Source of the DNA: Cryptomeria japonica
Lineage: Eukaryota; Streptophyta; Pinopsida; Cupressales; Cupressaceae
Reading direction: 5' to 3'
Assembly (NCBI RefSeq): GCF_030272615.1
Contig: NC_081408.1
Span: 770,129,336-770,193,335 of the forward strand
DNA length: 64,000 nt
A model generated the notes under the pieces. It worked only from the letters and a program-made list of their open reading frames with translations. It had not been told where the DNA came from and did no database searches. This document shows, piece after piece, positions 36,984 to 48,100 of this stretch. A program made the position numbers and the translations under genes. The first letter of the stretch is position 1, and the number at the start of each line of letters is the position of its first letter.

Positions 36984-38084
36984 CTACGTCTTCTTATGAT
37001 GATCTCTGATCACTTCTACTTTAGCTTTTCCTTTTTCATCTGATTTGTTCTTGTTCACGGGAGCATTCTTGCTTCTGCAATATCTTGCAATATGATCAGG
37101 TTTGTTGCATGCATGACAAACAACATTTTTTTGCATAGGCCTGAAGTTCATTTGATTTTGTCTCATCCTGCATTGGTTATATATATGTCCAAACATCCCA
37201 CACGCATAGCATCTCTTATTCTAAAAATTATTTATCATTGATCTACACATGTTTGACTTATGACCAAAATTGCTGGATTTGAAACATTGGTTGGTAAAGG
37301 TAGAACCATTATTCATCATGTTGTTCATCATCCCATTATTCATCTTACTTCTACATTGACTTGCCATATGACCAAATTTACCACAAACAAAGAATTTACC
37401 ATTGAATTTATAGGCATTAGGTTGTCTTACCGGAGGTTTCTTTTCCTTTTTATGATTGCTTTGACCAAAACCAGAGGATTCTCCTTTCTCAAATCCAAGT
37501 CCTCGCGTATCTCTCCCATGTCTCTGACTTTCCAGAATCTCATCCAACCGGGCTGAACTAGCTTTGAATTTTTCTTTGTACTCATTTGCAGTAGTCAACT
37601 CATCTCTTAGAATTATGATTTGCCTTTCAAGTTCTTGTCCATCATTATTTGTTTGTACCAACTCAAGCTTCAACTGATCATTCTCATATGTCAATCTGCA
37701 ACATTCATCAAATTTGTCCTTCAGTGATTGAGTCAAAGTTTCTTCATTCATCTTCCGATCTTCAATCTCCTTTGTCAGCTTCATTACAATGGATTGCATC
37801 TCATTCTTCAAAACTGCATTCTCCCTAGCCAACTTCTCACATTCATCTGTCTTATCTTGTAGGGTTTGATTGTCAACACTTTATTCTTCTTTCTCCTTCG
37901 GCTTATCCATCATCTCCTTTCTCTTTTCTCTAGAAGTATTCAATTTATTTTCAAGCTACTCTTTTCCTTCATCGTTACATCAAGATCTTCAAGTTCTATA
38001 GTAAGTTGTTTCTGCAAAGTGGAGTACATTGATTCAATCTTTTGGATCTTCCTCAAGTTTGGAGGCTTCTTCAGAGGAACTAGG
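36984..38084 (-). pseudogene. Gag C-terminal part: coiled coil and four zinc knuckles
   Basis: Directly after the PBS, Glu/Lys-rich sequence leads into a long coiled coil (LARENAVLKNEMQSIVMKLT, LTYENDQLKLELVQTNNDGQ, LERQIIILRDELTTANEYKE). Four CCHC-type knuckles follow: CFVCGKFGHMASQC, CFKSSNFGHKSNMC (second Cys lost), CYACGMFGHIYNQC and CHACNKPDHIARYC. The usual N-terminal gag (UBN2) domain is absent. Stops occur upstream of 37832 and between knuckles at 37221. Knuckles would bind the element's RNA. Four in a row is more than most Copia gags carry. Confidence 0.85.
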
Positions 38085-38096
38085 CTCTGATACCAA
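38085..38096 (-). other. Primer binding site, initiator tRNA-Met
   Basis: TGGTATCAGAGC on the minus strand, two bases inside the right LTR. Confidence 0.93.
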
Positions 38097-38098
38097 TT

Positions 38099-39263
38099 GT
38101 TGGAATCAATTAACACTGAGAGGGGGGGTGGGTGAATCAGTGTTTTATAATTTGCAAACTATCAAGTTCATTCTTAAGCCACCAGATGCATGACAAAGTA
38201 ATCAAAGTGCAAAAACATAAAATAAGCAACCACACAACCATAACACAAATATTTTTACATGGAAACCTGGAAAGGGAAAAACCACAGTGGGATTTGAACC
38301 CACAATATTATTATACTGTGGTCAGTAGTAGTACAATATTACAAAAGAGGAATGCACTTGCATTCAAGCACACTGCCTAGAGGTCACTGCTCAAATACAA
38401 AACAAGGCTACAACCTCGAAGGACTCACTGTCCTAAAAATAAGATATAAAGGGAATTGCAATGTTTTAACTAATATATAACATCTTTAAATACCATAAAT
38501 CAGTTCTCGTTAAGCTCAAAATGATTTGCTACCACTAATTTGAAAATTTGCCTTGTTCTGCTCTGCTGCCAAATATCGGATCATCAAAACTCAATATGTG
38601 CACATGAAACTGCACTCAATCGCTTCCAAATTTTTTTTCCTCACACATATATTTTATCCAAAATTATCACCCAAATCTATCTTGTATATCCGCACCACCT
38701 AAATAGATCTCCAACAGGTCGACTTCATAAAAACAACATAACACGCAACATGAAACATGTTTCACCAAGTTGGCTCAATCCGATCACAAGTCTAGATGTC
38801 AGACCTAAAATATATGATCACAAGCTTCACATTAAATGACACAAACTCCTCAAACACAACACCAATAACCAAAATTATCCCAATGAATCCACAACACACA
38901 TTATTCCAAACTAACTCTACCCTAACTGAATTATCGGATACCAGAGCTCTAAAATTTCACACAATTCAACACCAGATATCAAAATCATGAAGTAATCTGT
39001 CTCGAGGCTCGAACCAACTACCTTGATCACCGCAACCAAAAGTACATCACCAAAATTAAGATATGCACCATGATCTCATATTCTATCAGTTACTGTGTTC
39101 CACGTTCCAGACTTATGACTTATGAACAATATGACTTCCGGTAAACCAATTCTATGTACACTGGATAGGGTCTGCAAACTAAGTTTCCATAAATGACAAC
39201 CCCTAAGAATCTATCATGTACCAATCTTCACCGGAATCACTAGAATAGTGTCGCTTACTAGCA
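38099..39263 (-). repeat. 5' LTR of the Sirevirus-like element
   Basis: Starts TGTTGGAATCAATTAACACT and ends CGCTTACTAGCA on the plus strand. It pairs with 33651-34814. Confidence 0.92.
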
Positions 39264-42200
39264 AATTTCACTAACTAGAGAGCAGACCAAAAGATCTTCC
39301 CAATTTCAATTTCCTTGCACCAACGATGAGGTTGAATATGAAGGTCTTGTTAGAGGAATTTTCCTTATTGAACATATGGGTATCAAGTAGCTAAAAGTTT
39401 TCAGATATTTGGAGGCAGTGGTTAAACAAGTGAGAAACACTTCTACATCAAAGAATGTGAGGATGAGATCTTATCGACACTGTTTTTGGGATTTAATTGA
39501 AGGCTTCAAAACATTCAACATTTAGTTAGTGCCTCAGAGACAAAATGCAGAGGTGGGTTGACTAGCATTAATCGGACCACAATTCAATCCTATGATAGAT
39601 CTACTGACTAATGAAAGTTCAGTACAAATGATAGTGAGACCAAACATCCTAGACAATGGGCGCAATCAATAAGTTTTTGAAAATGATGCTTAGATAGCCA
39701 TGCTCACACAACTATTTGAAGAGTTTGCAAAACCAGTTGAACCAAAGATCGAAGAGGCATATGGAGATCAAATAATCCAATTAAAAGAGAATAAGTTACC
39801 TAAAGGTATGATTACCCTTGAGAATCTTTTTTATTGTTACGATTTCAAGAATGATAAACACAAGTGTGTTGGTGATAAGGGTGATTACAAAGATTTAGAG
39901 GTTGGAATGAACAAAAATTTGGTGGGAAAAGATGTTTCTAAAAAGAATAAGAAATATCTAATTTACCTTTGTGAAAAGTATGAAAAGATTATAACATGGA
40001 GTTATGATGACTTGAGAGAATATTATCATAACATTATTCAACACACTATTTGAGTTATCAGAAGGGGAAAAACTCAACAGACAAAAACAAATTCCTATCA
40101 ACCGAAAGGTGGAATCCCTCATGGCATGGGAGCTGGAGAAACTAATAGACTCATGAATTGTATATTTGATCAAGCATAACACCTGGGTATCAAACCTAGT
40201 GCCTAACCAAAAGAAAAATGGCGATATTCGCTTATGTGTAGATTTTCAAGACTTGAACGGAGCATCCCTCAAAGACCATTACACACTGCCTTCAATGGAG
40301 AAAATCTTGCAGATGGTTACTAGTTAAGAGATGTTTTCCTTGCTAGATGGATTCTCAAGATACGATCAAATTCTAGTTAAAGAAGAGGATCAACATAAAA
40401 CAATATTTACCACCAATTGGGGAATGTTTACCTATGCTAAAATGTCATTTGGGCTTTCGAATGCGAGAACCACATTCCAATGTGTCATAGATATAGCTTT
40501 CAAAGAGCTCACCAACAAGATTATCTTGATTTACTTGGATGACCTTAATGTATTCTCCAAAAAGAAAGAAGATCATTTTGGTCATTTAGAAGAAGTCTTT
40601 CAAAGGTACCAAGAGTTCATAATATCCTTGAATCTAAAAAAATGTGTGTTTGGGGTTCCTTGAGGTATGCTCCTTAGACATGTAGTCTCTAAAGAAGGAG
40701 TTTCAATTGATCTTGATCGAGTAAAGGAAATCAAGGAATTTCCTTTGCTAGTGAACAAAAAAGGAGTGAAATCTTTCCTTGGGAAGATTAATTTTGTAAG
40801 TAAATTCATACTAGACTTTAATGGATTAGTATGACCGATCACCTTCATGCTCAGAAAGGATCAAAATTTTAAGTGGACTCTAGAAGGGAAGCTAGCTTTC
40901 AAGATGGTAAAAGAGGCTATATCATGAGAACCTCTACTAGCAAACCCTAACTTCTAAAAGGCTTTCATCTTGTATGTCTATGGTAGTGAGCATAACATAG
41001 CTATGGTTTTAACTTGGAAGGATGGGAAGATAAAAAGTTAACAACCAATAATTTTTTACTCAACAACACTAAAGAGCTATGAAATCAAGTATAATTTTGT
41101 GGAAAGACAAACGTTTTCTATAGTCAAAATTCTTAAAAAGTTTTGACATCTGATTGCAACGAGTAAAGTGTTGGTTTATGTAGCCCATCACAGTGTACAT
41201 GTGAATATACAATGGAAGGAGAAATTATTGAAAATGGAGGAAATTGGATCACCAAGAGAGGTACGCCCAACCAAAATCATCTATGATCATGGACTCTGTG
41301 AATATTTGGACGTTAAAAAAGATATTGAAGAGCCAAAGAGTGTTGATAAATCAATCATGTTCCTCAGAGGATTGGATCAGTGGTCGCACCAACTTCATAA
41401 ATATTGGCAAGCATCCTTATAGTATTCCCCATTCAAAAAGAAGATTCTCTAGATTCAAGTAGGGTATGTATTAATTAGAGAAATATTGCTTAAAAGGGCC
41501 CTTGATGGTATTCTTCTGTGGTGTGTAGACGTATCTCAAGTATAGAAAATTTTAGAAGAAATGCACAATGGTTCATTCGAAGGACATTTCTCATATAAAA
41601 CAACTCAATTAGAAATTATGAGAGTGTGGTATTTTTGGCCTACTATGTTCGCGAACTATTATCAATGGGCCCAAAAATGTCATAAATACCAATTCTTTAT
41701 TGGCAAAAGAAGGGGCTCAACTATGCCCCTTAAGCCAATGGTAGTCAATGAGCCAATTGCTCAATGGGGTTTGAACTTTATTGGCATAATCAACCCTCCT
41801 TCAAGTGTTGGACATAAATGGATCTTGACTACAATGGATTATTTCACTTGCTAGTATGAGGTTGTCACTCTCAAGAATGCGACCAAGAATGAAACTGTCA
41901 ACTTTTTAGAAGAGCCGGTAACCAAAATTGGTCCCCCAACAACCATTATACCAGATAACACAAGAGCCTTCTTAGGATCCAAAGTATTTGAATTTTCTCT
42001 AACATATGGGATCTATCTTAAAACATCATCAAATTATTATCCTCAAGGGAATGGATTAATATAATCTACTAACAAGAAGTTGATTAGACTGATAAAACAG
42101 ATAGGATTAGATCATTAGAGAGAGTGGCACATGCATTTAGAAGTCTCCTTGTGGGATAATTGCATCACACCTAAACAAGTATTTAAGACTTCCCTATATG

Positions 42201-42620
42201 AGTTAGTTTACAGTAAATAAGTTGTCTTACCAATCTCAGTTGAAATCCCATAATTATAACTAATAAAGTCTTTGAAAATAGAAGAATACGGGCCCCTGAA
42301 TGTCCATTTGTCCAGATTGTTAAACATGGAAGGAGAAAGAGAGAAGGCTTTTGATGCCCTAACAAACCATCAACAAATGGTGAGAAAATGGTTTGACTAA
42401 AGTGCATTTGATCTAGAATTTAAAGAAGGTGACCTTTTATTAAAGTATGATGAAAGAGATGGCAAGCTAGGTCAGCATGCTAAGTTTGACTCACTATGGG
42501 TGGGTCCTTTTTGAATTAGAAGACAAAAATGGTAATCCTCTTGGGACCCCCATTAACGAGATCCATCTTAAGTATTTTCATTATAAAATATGCCCCTTGG
42601 GGTTATACATAGTAAGTAGT
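39264..42620 (+). pseudogene. Gypsy pol: rest of extra RNase H, reverse transcriptase, RNase H, integrase
   Basis: 39325-39600: CTNDEVEYEGLVRGIFLIEH and FNPMIDLL, the second half of the extra RNase H; its DSE position reads RYLEAVVKQV. RT from DIRLCVDFQDLNGASLKDHY (40215) through FSLLDGFSRYDQI to the intact IYLDD box (about 40530). RNase H: SYEIKYNFVERQTFSIVKI. Integrase: QKCHKYQFF zinc-finger remnant, WGLNFIG (first catalytic Asp is Asn), IIPDNTRAFLG, then YYPQGNGLI with a stop in place of the catalytic Glu. A C-terminal FKEGDLLLKYDERDGKLGQH follows. Many in-frame stops; inactive. Confidence 0.92.
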
Positions 42621-43180
42621 TTTCTTAAGTTGTGTGCTACTTGGTTTTTCAATAAATACCAACAGGTACAATATATAGGTGTTTTTTGCTAGGCCAGCTA
42701 GCTAGGCCTTGTTGTCAAGATAAATAATTAGAAAGCTTTCCCAATTTGTTGCCCAAAATTGATTTTTAATGCCCTCTTGTGCCACCAAACCTTCTTAGCA
42801 TTACCTTTCTTGCTCCCTTCCTTTCCATTGTGACATTTGATAGTTGTTCATATTAGTTTTTAATATGAGTGTTTTAAATAAATTAACAATTGCATGTAAA
42901 AAGTGTGTGAAATTAAAGGGAGAGTTCCTGTTAAAAGTTACAAAGTTATTTCAGGCTCCTTGAATCCTAAATGGGAAAGGTCATAAGAAATTACATTAAT
43001 AAAATCCTGGTAACATTTGTAGAAGTTGATATTAACTGTGCCAAAATTGCCTGAAAACATGGAGGGAGTGGAAACAAGTCCAAGTTCAAATATTGTAGTA
43101 GTCATGCTCTCAGGAGTAAATATTTTTCATAATATTTCATATGCTTTAGCTCCTTCTCCAGGAAGTCCATTTTTTGAAGG
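42621..43180. other. Gypsy 3' untranslated region
   Basis: No coding signal. It lies between the end of pol and a TGTAGCACCC that could start the 3' LTR. Confidence 0.45.
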
Positions 43181-44962
43181 TGTAGCACCCTAAATTGTAC
43201 TCCCCTTACAATTTGGTCCATATTTGGGCCCTCATCTTAGCATTCATGTCCCAAAGCCGAACCATGACCTAATTCTACTCATACTATTCAAATATAGCCT
43301 CATTTCCACTTTACACATCACATGGCCCCTTAATTTTGGCCCTAAAATGGGTTTGTACCAGGGCATGGTGCCATGGTCCTCATTGGGACCGTGGCGTGGC
43401 GCCTTGGTACTTTCAAATAGGACCTTAATTTGGCCCCTCTCAATGGTCACAATGAGCTATCGAGATTGTGATCTCCATGTCGACCTATGTCGAAAAATTA
43501 AGGTGTTTTTCGAAAGGCAAGTATATAAGGAGGTCCATGTACCTCTCATTTGATCACCATGAAGAATCACAAAGGATAATAGGAGAATCATTTAAGGCAC
43601 CCATTTCAAGCAATCTATCATTCACGCATTGAAGCATTCATCATCAAACATTTCAAGGTTGCATATTCTTCATTTATCCATTGTGAAGCAACATTACATC
43701 ATTCATATGCAATCATGTGTGTTTGATTAGGTTTTTGTCATGTTCATGCCATTTCATACAACATATGTGGTTACATTCAAGAAGCAAAGCATCATTATCA
43801 GTCATTGCAGATTTCAGGTATATCTTTTCATCATTTATTTTAGTATTTGCAACATTTCATTCAAGGTTAATTCATAAACCATGGTTTGACTTAGGCAAAA
43901 CCCTATTCCCAACCTATTTCTCCTTCTTTCTGTGTGTAGGAAATATGTACGAAGCTGCGATCTTTTGATCCCCCATTGGAGTGCAAAAAGCTTAGAGGAC
44001 CAGAGTGATCGACGACACGGTTCCAACATTTTAGGAGCTATTTCTAGGAATAGGTCCGAATTTTATTATTTTGATCAGATCCAAGTTCGTGGCTCAATTC
44101 AATGACTATAGCTTACTGTTTACGCATTTCTACATGAATTTCCAACACTTTTACCCTAATTTCAACAATTCAACTTACTAAAGAGGGTTTATTAATGCAC
44201 AAACCCCAATCCAATCATAATTCTCAATCCTAATCCTTGCTGATTTGTAACTAGATCTATTGGATTGGAACCCTCTTTTTAATGTATTGGTCTCCAAGTA
44301 AAAATTAGTGGTTTTCATATGTCTAATTGTGAAAACCCTAATTTTTCACCATTACATTTTTTGTGAAACCGACTCCTTACACCTTTAATTCTGATTTATG
44401 TTCTTAGATATGAGTTTTTCTGGAATTTAAAAATTCAAATTTACATTTACAAGTTTAATTTCTAATTGAATTTCAAAAATTTAGAGGTTAATTTCACAAA
44501 AACCCTGATTTTTAATTCTAAAATTGAGCTTGTGGATTGTTTAGTTTGGATTAATTGTTTCAGATCTGACTTAGAAACATTTCAAAATTCAAATTCAAAT
44601 TCATAGATCTTATTTTAATCCAGTTACAAAAATTTAGGGGTTTCATTCACAAAAACCCTAATTTATTTTGGTTAATTTGAATTGTTGGTTGCTTCACTCT
44701 TCAAAATAATTTTTAGATCTGATTTTAAAAATTAATAATGACACTTAATAGATCTGATTTGTTTGCTATTTCAGACATGATTACCTTGATTTTCGCTTAT
44801 ATTTATCAAAACCATGTGTTGTATAATGGCTTCTTTCATTTCACATTGCTTCTTTTTATTCATAACACTTTATCATATTGCATTTTTAGAATTTCCAAAT
44901 TTCTTCCTTTTAATCAATTTGATCTCAAAGCTTTCATTTATAGTGCATTTTGTTTTGTGATC
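43181..44962 (+). repeat. Gypsy LTR and leader, boundaries uncertain
   Basis: TGTAGCACCCTAAATTGTAC at 43181 is a typical plant Gypsy LTR start. A CTGTGTGTAGG near 43930 and a leader with three repeats of an ACAAAAACCCT(A/G)ATTT motif (44340, 44500, 44650) precede a gag ATG at 44963. No clear PBS was found, so the LTR end is not set. It may be the 3' LTR of the upstream Gypsy element, the 5' LTR of another, or both. Confidence 0.5.
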
Positions 44963-45312
44963 ATGTTTTTGGGAAAATGCATTGCATATGTAGATCCCAA
45001 TCCTAGAGATGTTCATGAAAAACCTAATACTTCTACCTCTTCTAGAGTAGCAAATGTGAATGAAGAAAGAGCTAATACTCCTATCAATGATCTCTCTGGT
45101 GGAGAGAAAGCATTGAAGAGAAATATTGCACCATCTTCATCCCATATGCATACCCTGGCGCAAAGGGGGCAAGATCAAAATATTGGTATTTCAATCTCTC
45201 TAGATCATCCTTATTCTCCTAGAGCCTATCTTAATCATCAAAACATTTGTAGAGAAGATGGTGTTATGCATTTCATTCATGACCTATCTCCCAACATAAC
45301 ATTAAGTAGAGA
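44963..45312 (+). pseudogene. Second Gypsy gag, N-terminal fragment
   Basis: A frame beginning MFLGKCIAYVDPNPRDVHEK, hydrophilic (RVANVNEERANTPINDLSGG, then SSSHMHTLAQRGQDQN), ending DLSPNITLSRD where the LTR-like repeat copy B begins. The length and position after a leader fit a retrotransposon gag start, but no defined domain is present, so the family call rests on context. Confidence 0.45.
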
Positions 45313-46062
45313 TGCCACATGGTGTAACTATGGGATTTTGTGTGAGGTCCTTTTTTTCTATGTTCCTTAAAGCTTTGTCATGTGGCCGCATGTTGTGTCT
45401 TCTATTGGAAACCAGGAAGGGGCCCATCGACTCCAAGGAGCTATTTTGACAACCACGTGGCTTCCTTGCGAAACCTTTAGGGGGCATCAAAAGAAAATCA
45501 TTTGCGATATGCGCTTGGCTGCCACATGTTTGGAATGTTCGAATGTGGACATAATTTGCATCCCCTTTTTCCTAGAAGAATTTCACTTGTGATGTTGATC
45601 TAGAAAATATGGATAGTATATGGTAATGGAAGGAATCAACATCATGAACCAATGCAATGGTAAAAGGTGGTGGTATCATAAGTCTTTGGTGCACATGCAA
45701 AAAAGAATAATAAGTCGTGATCAAGTTGGAGAATAGGAAGTTACAACAATCATCATGATAACTAAGGGCATGCCAAAGGCATGCAAGGAGGTTTCATTTT
45801 GTCTTTTCTTGTTAGTTGGGTTTGAATAGTATATAGGGAAAGCTAGACCTTCTAGAGGGGATCAGATCTTGAATTTTTTTGTTGATAGTTTTATTCTAAT
45901 ACATGTTGAGACTTTTATTTGATTTAAGAGACAAAATAGATTGTGCAAAAAATGTGCTTTTTGTTTTTCCTTAGATATTGAATTTTATGTCAAAAGAGCT
46001 AATGAAGAATTTTTTTTGGCTCTTATACTTTCAATTTCATTGGTATGAGTAATTGAATCATG
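45313..46062 (+). repeat. LTR-like dispersed repeat, copy B
   Basis: Starts TGCCACATGGTGTAACTATG. Homologous to copy A at 8012-8870, including the TATA-like TATATAGG at 45830 and TCTAGAGGGGATCAGATC. It interrupts the gag frame at 45312. No target duplication could be confirmed because the right end is unclear. Confidence 0.6.
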
Positions 46063-46133
46063 TGCTTTGTACTTTTTATTTTTTTTAATCTCTAGTTCTA
46101 TTATTGTTTTATTCTTTTCCTTCATATTCTTTC

Positions 46134-46135
46134 AC

Positions 46136-46166
<31 letters not shown>

Positions 46167-46476
46167 TATGTACACACACATGTGTATATGTATGTACATA
46201 TATATATATATATGTACACACACATGTGTATATGTATGTACATATATATATACATATACACATACATACATACATACATACATACATTATATATATGTAT
46301 ATGTATAAGTATATGTATACAAATATATATACACATACATACATACATACATACACATACACAAACACATTTATATATGTATGCATGTACATATATACAT
46401 TTATGTATATATGTATGTATATATATATGTATATATGTATGTATACATATATACATATATATATACATACACACAC

Positions 46477-46532
<56 letters not shown>

Positions 46533-46552
46533 GTATGTATCCATACATACAT
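46134..46552. repeat. Compound TATG/CATA microsatellite, self-complementary
   Basis: Blocks of (TATG)n, (TA)n, (ACAC)n, (CATA)n and (ACATAT)n. TATG blocks are followed by CATA blocks, so both strands can fold back. A block around 46146-46203 is repeated at 46204-46250. The long reading frames here on both strands (Tyr/Ile/His/Met/Cys/Val only) are artefacts of the repeat. Confidence 0.95.
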
Positions 46553-47637
46553 GAAAGAATAAGAAGGAAAAGAATAAACAATAATAGAGTTAGAGACAAA
46601 AAACAAAAAACTCAAAATAAATAACAACTAAAGATAAAGCAAAAATAACAATAACAAAGAACAAATCAAAAGAATAAAAAACGACAAACACACACACACA
46701 CAAAGAAAAAGAGAAAAACAATAATAGTAATAAAAAACAATGAATAAATATAAATAAATAACAACTAAAGATAAAACAAAAATAAATATATAAATGAACA
46801 AGTGTCATGTAGTGGCCAATACTTGCCATCATAATATTGTAATAAAAATATTTAATCTAATTTTTAATTATTATAATTTTCAATTGTAATAAAAATATTT
46901 GCTTTAGTTTTTAATTATTATAATTTTATTTTTTTAATTTTATTTTATGAAGGTCTAGGCCTGCGAGCACAACAACCCAGCAAGGGCATGAAGCCCGCGA
47001 GTTGACAGCCCAGCGAGGGCCTTCACAAAGTATTTTTTGCCATCCGATACGAGGGCACGAGCCAATATGCTGGACCTCTTCGGCTAAGAGCCAAGGATTG
47101 AGGGGTATCCATTCCACCAAATTCGCCCAGGGCACGATCCCGACCTCATCCCTTAAGATGTCAGAGCCTTGCACTCAACAAGACTTGATTCCTGGTGGGT
47201 TCATTTGGAATCATCGTTATTTTAAAATTATATTAGTGTAATTATATTTATGTAATATTAACTATCTCTTACTTTAATAAAATAATATAAATAATTATAA
47301 TATAACACAAATTTTATAGTGAAAAAAAATATTTTTCTTAAGAACATAATCTTAATTTAATTTAAAAATCTATATAATTATAAATCTAGTTATTAATTTA
47401 TACTATAATATTATATTATTTTAATTATATTTATGTAATATTACTTATAATTGGTCTTAATAAAATAACTATTAATAATTATAAAAGTGAAAATAAACAT
47501 TTTTTGAATGACTTAATGACAAATATTTCAATTTATGATTAAAAGTAATTCAATTATTTTGTATATATTAAAATGATTAAAAAATTGGCCTATTAATGGG
47601 CTTGCTCAAGCTAATCTAGAATTCGAGAAGGTTGGGT
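46553..47637. other. Low-complexity and unassigned DNA
   Basis: A-rich stretch with CA repeats (46553-46800), AT-rich DNA, then a GC-richer island at 46950-47220 (GCGAG, AGCGAGGGC) of unknown origin with no convincing frame, then AT-rich DNA again. Confidence 0.5.
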
Positions 47638-48100
47638 GGTGGAGTGGTCCAAGCCGAGAGAAGGATGGTATAAAATAAACCTTGATGGGGCCTCAAAGGG
47701 TAACCCAAGACCGTCAGGAGCCAAATTTGTGGCACGAGATTGGGAGGACAATATTGTAACAATTGGAGCTTCAAAACTTGTAGAGGGAATGAACAATGAA
47801 GTTGAGGCTTAGGCGGCTATTGAAGCGTTGAAAATGGAGAAAAAAATGGGCTTCTTGGAAATACAACTTGACGAAGATTCATTGATTATTATTAAGGCAA
47901 TAAAAAAGGGTTAAATACATGACTGTAATTTGAATAAATATATAAATGTTGCCAAACATAATAACTTTTAATTTGAAGTCGGGCATGTGATGAGATTAGG
48001 GAACAACGTGGCAGACAAGTTGTCAAAATGAGCAGTGACTCTTGATGATGGGCCGAAAAGTATGGTGGAAGATTTTCGTAATCTTGAGCTTTGTCTCTAA
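47638..48100 (+). pseudogene. RNase H domain remnant, LINE type
   Basis: One frame reads EGWYKINLDGASKGNPRPSG, ARDWEDNIVTIGASKLVEG, NNEVEA then stop, AAIEALKMEKKMGFLEIQLD and EDSLIIIKAIKKG, ending GHVMRLGNNVADKLSK. This is the RVT_3/RNase H fold (NxDGAxxGNPGPSG, N-E-A-E, E-D-S, H..R..N..AD) found at the C-terminus of plant L1-type LINEs. Three or four stops break it. No reverse transcriptase is visible upstream. Confidence 0.8.

Larger units (their letters stand above)
33651..39263 (-). mobile_element. Pol-less Sirevirus-like Copia element, duplication AATTT
   Basis: LTRs 33651-34814 and 38099-39263 (1,164 and 1,165 bp), flanked by AATTT at 33646-33650 and 39264-39268. A tRNA-Met PBS (38085-38096) beside the right LTR and a PPT beside the left LTR give minus orientation. 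The PPT motif CAAAGGGGGAGA is repeated near 34910, typical of Sireviruses. The 3.3-kb internal region holds a gag C-terminus with four zinc knuckles and a separate 504-codon frame. No protease, integrase or reverse transcriptase is found. Confidence 0.92.
22495..42620 (+). mobile_element. Outer Ty3/Gypsy retrotransposon with two nested insertions
   Basis: Gag (22495-23590), protease and first half of an extra RNase H (32152-33650), the rest of that RNase H, reverse transcriptase, RNase H and integrase (39264-42620). The order RT-RH-INT defines Gypsy, and the additional RNase H resembles that of the plant Tat branch. Insertions at 24607-32146 and 33651-39263 each have a perfect 5-bp duplication. 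The 5' LTR is not found. The 3' LTR may start near 43181. Dozens of stops make it a relic. Confidence 0.85.

Noticed and set aside
46067-46627. Long overlapping reading frames on both strands (up to 185 codons)
   Set aside because: They consist of Tyr, Ile, His, Met, Cys and Val only and follow from the TATG/CATA microsatellite.
46950-47220. GC-richer island with 79- and 82-codon frames on both strands
   Set aside because: No domain, no splice sites, and both strands are open to a similar extent, so coding cannot be claimed.
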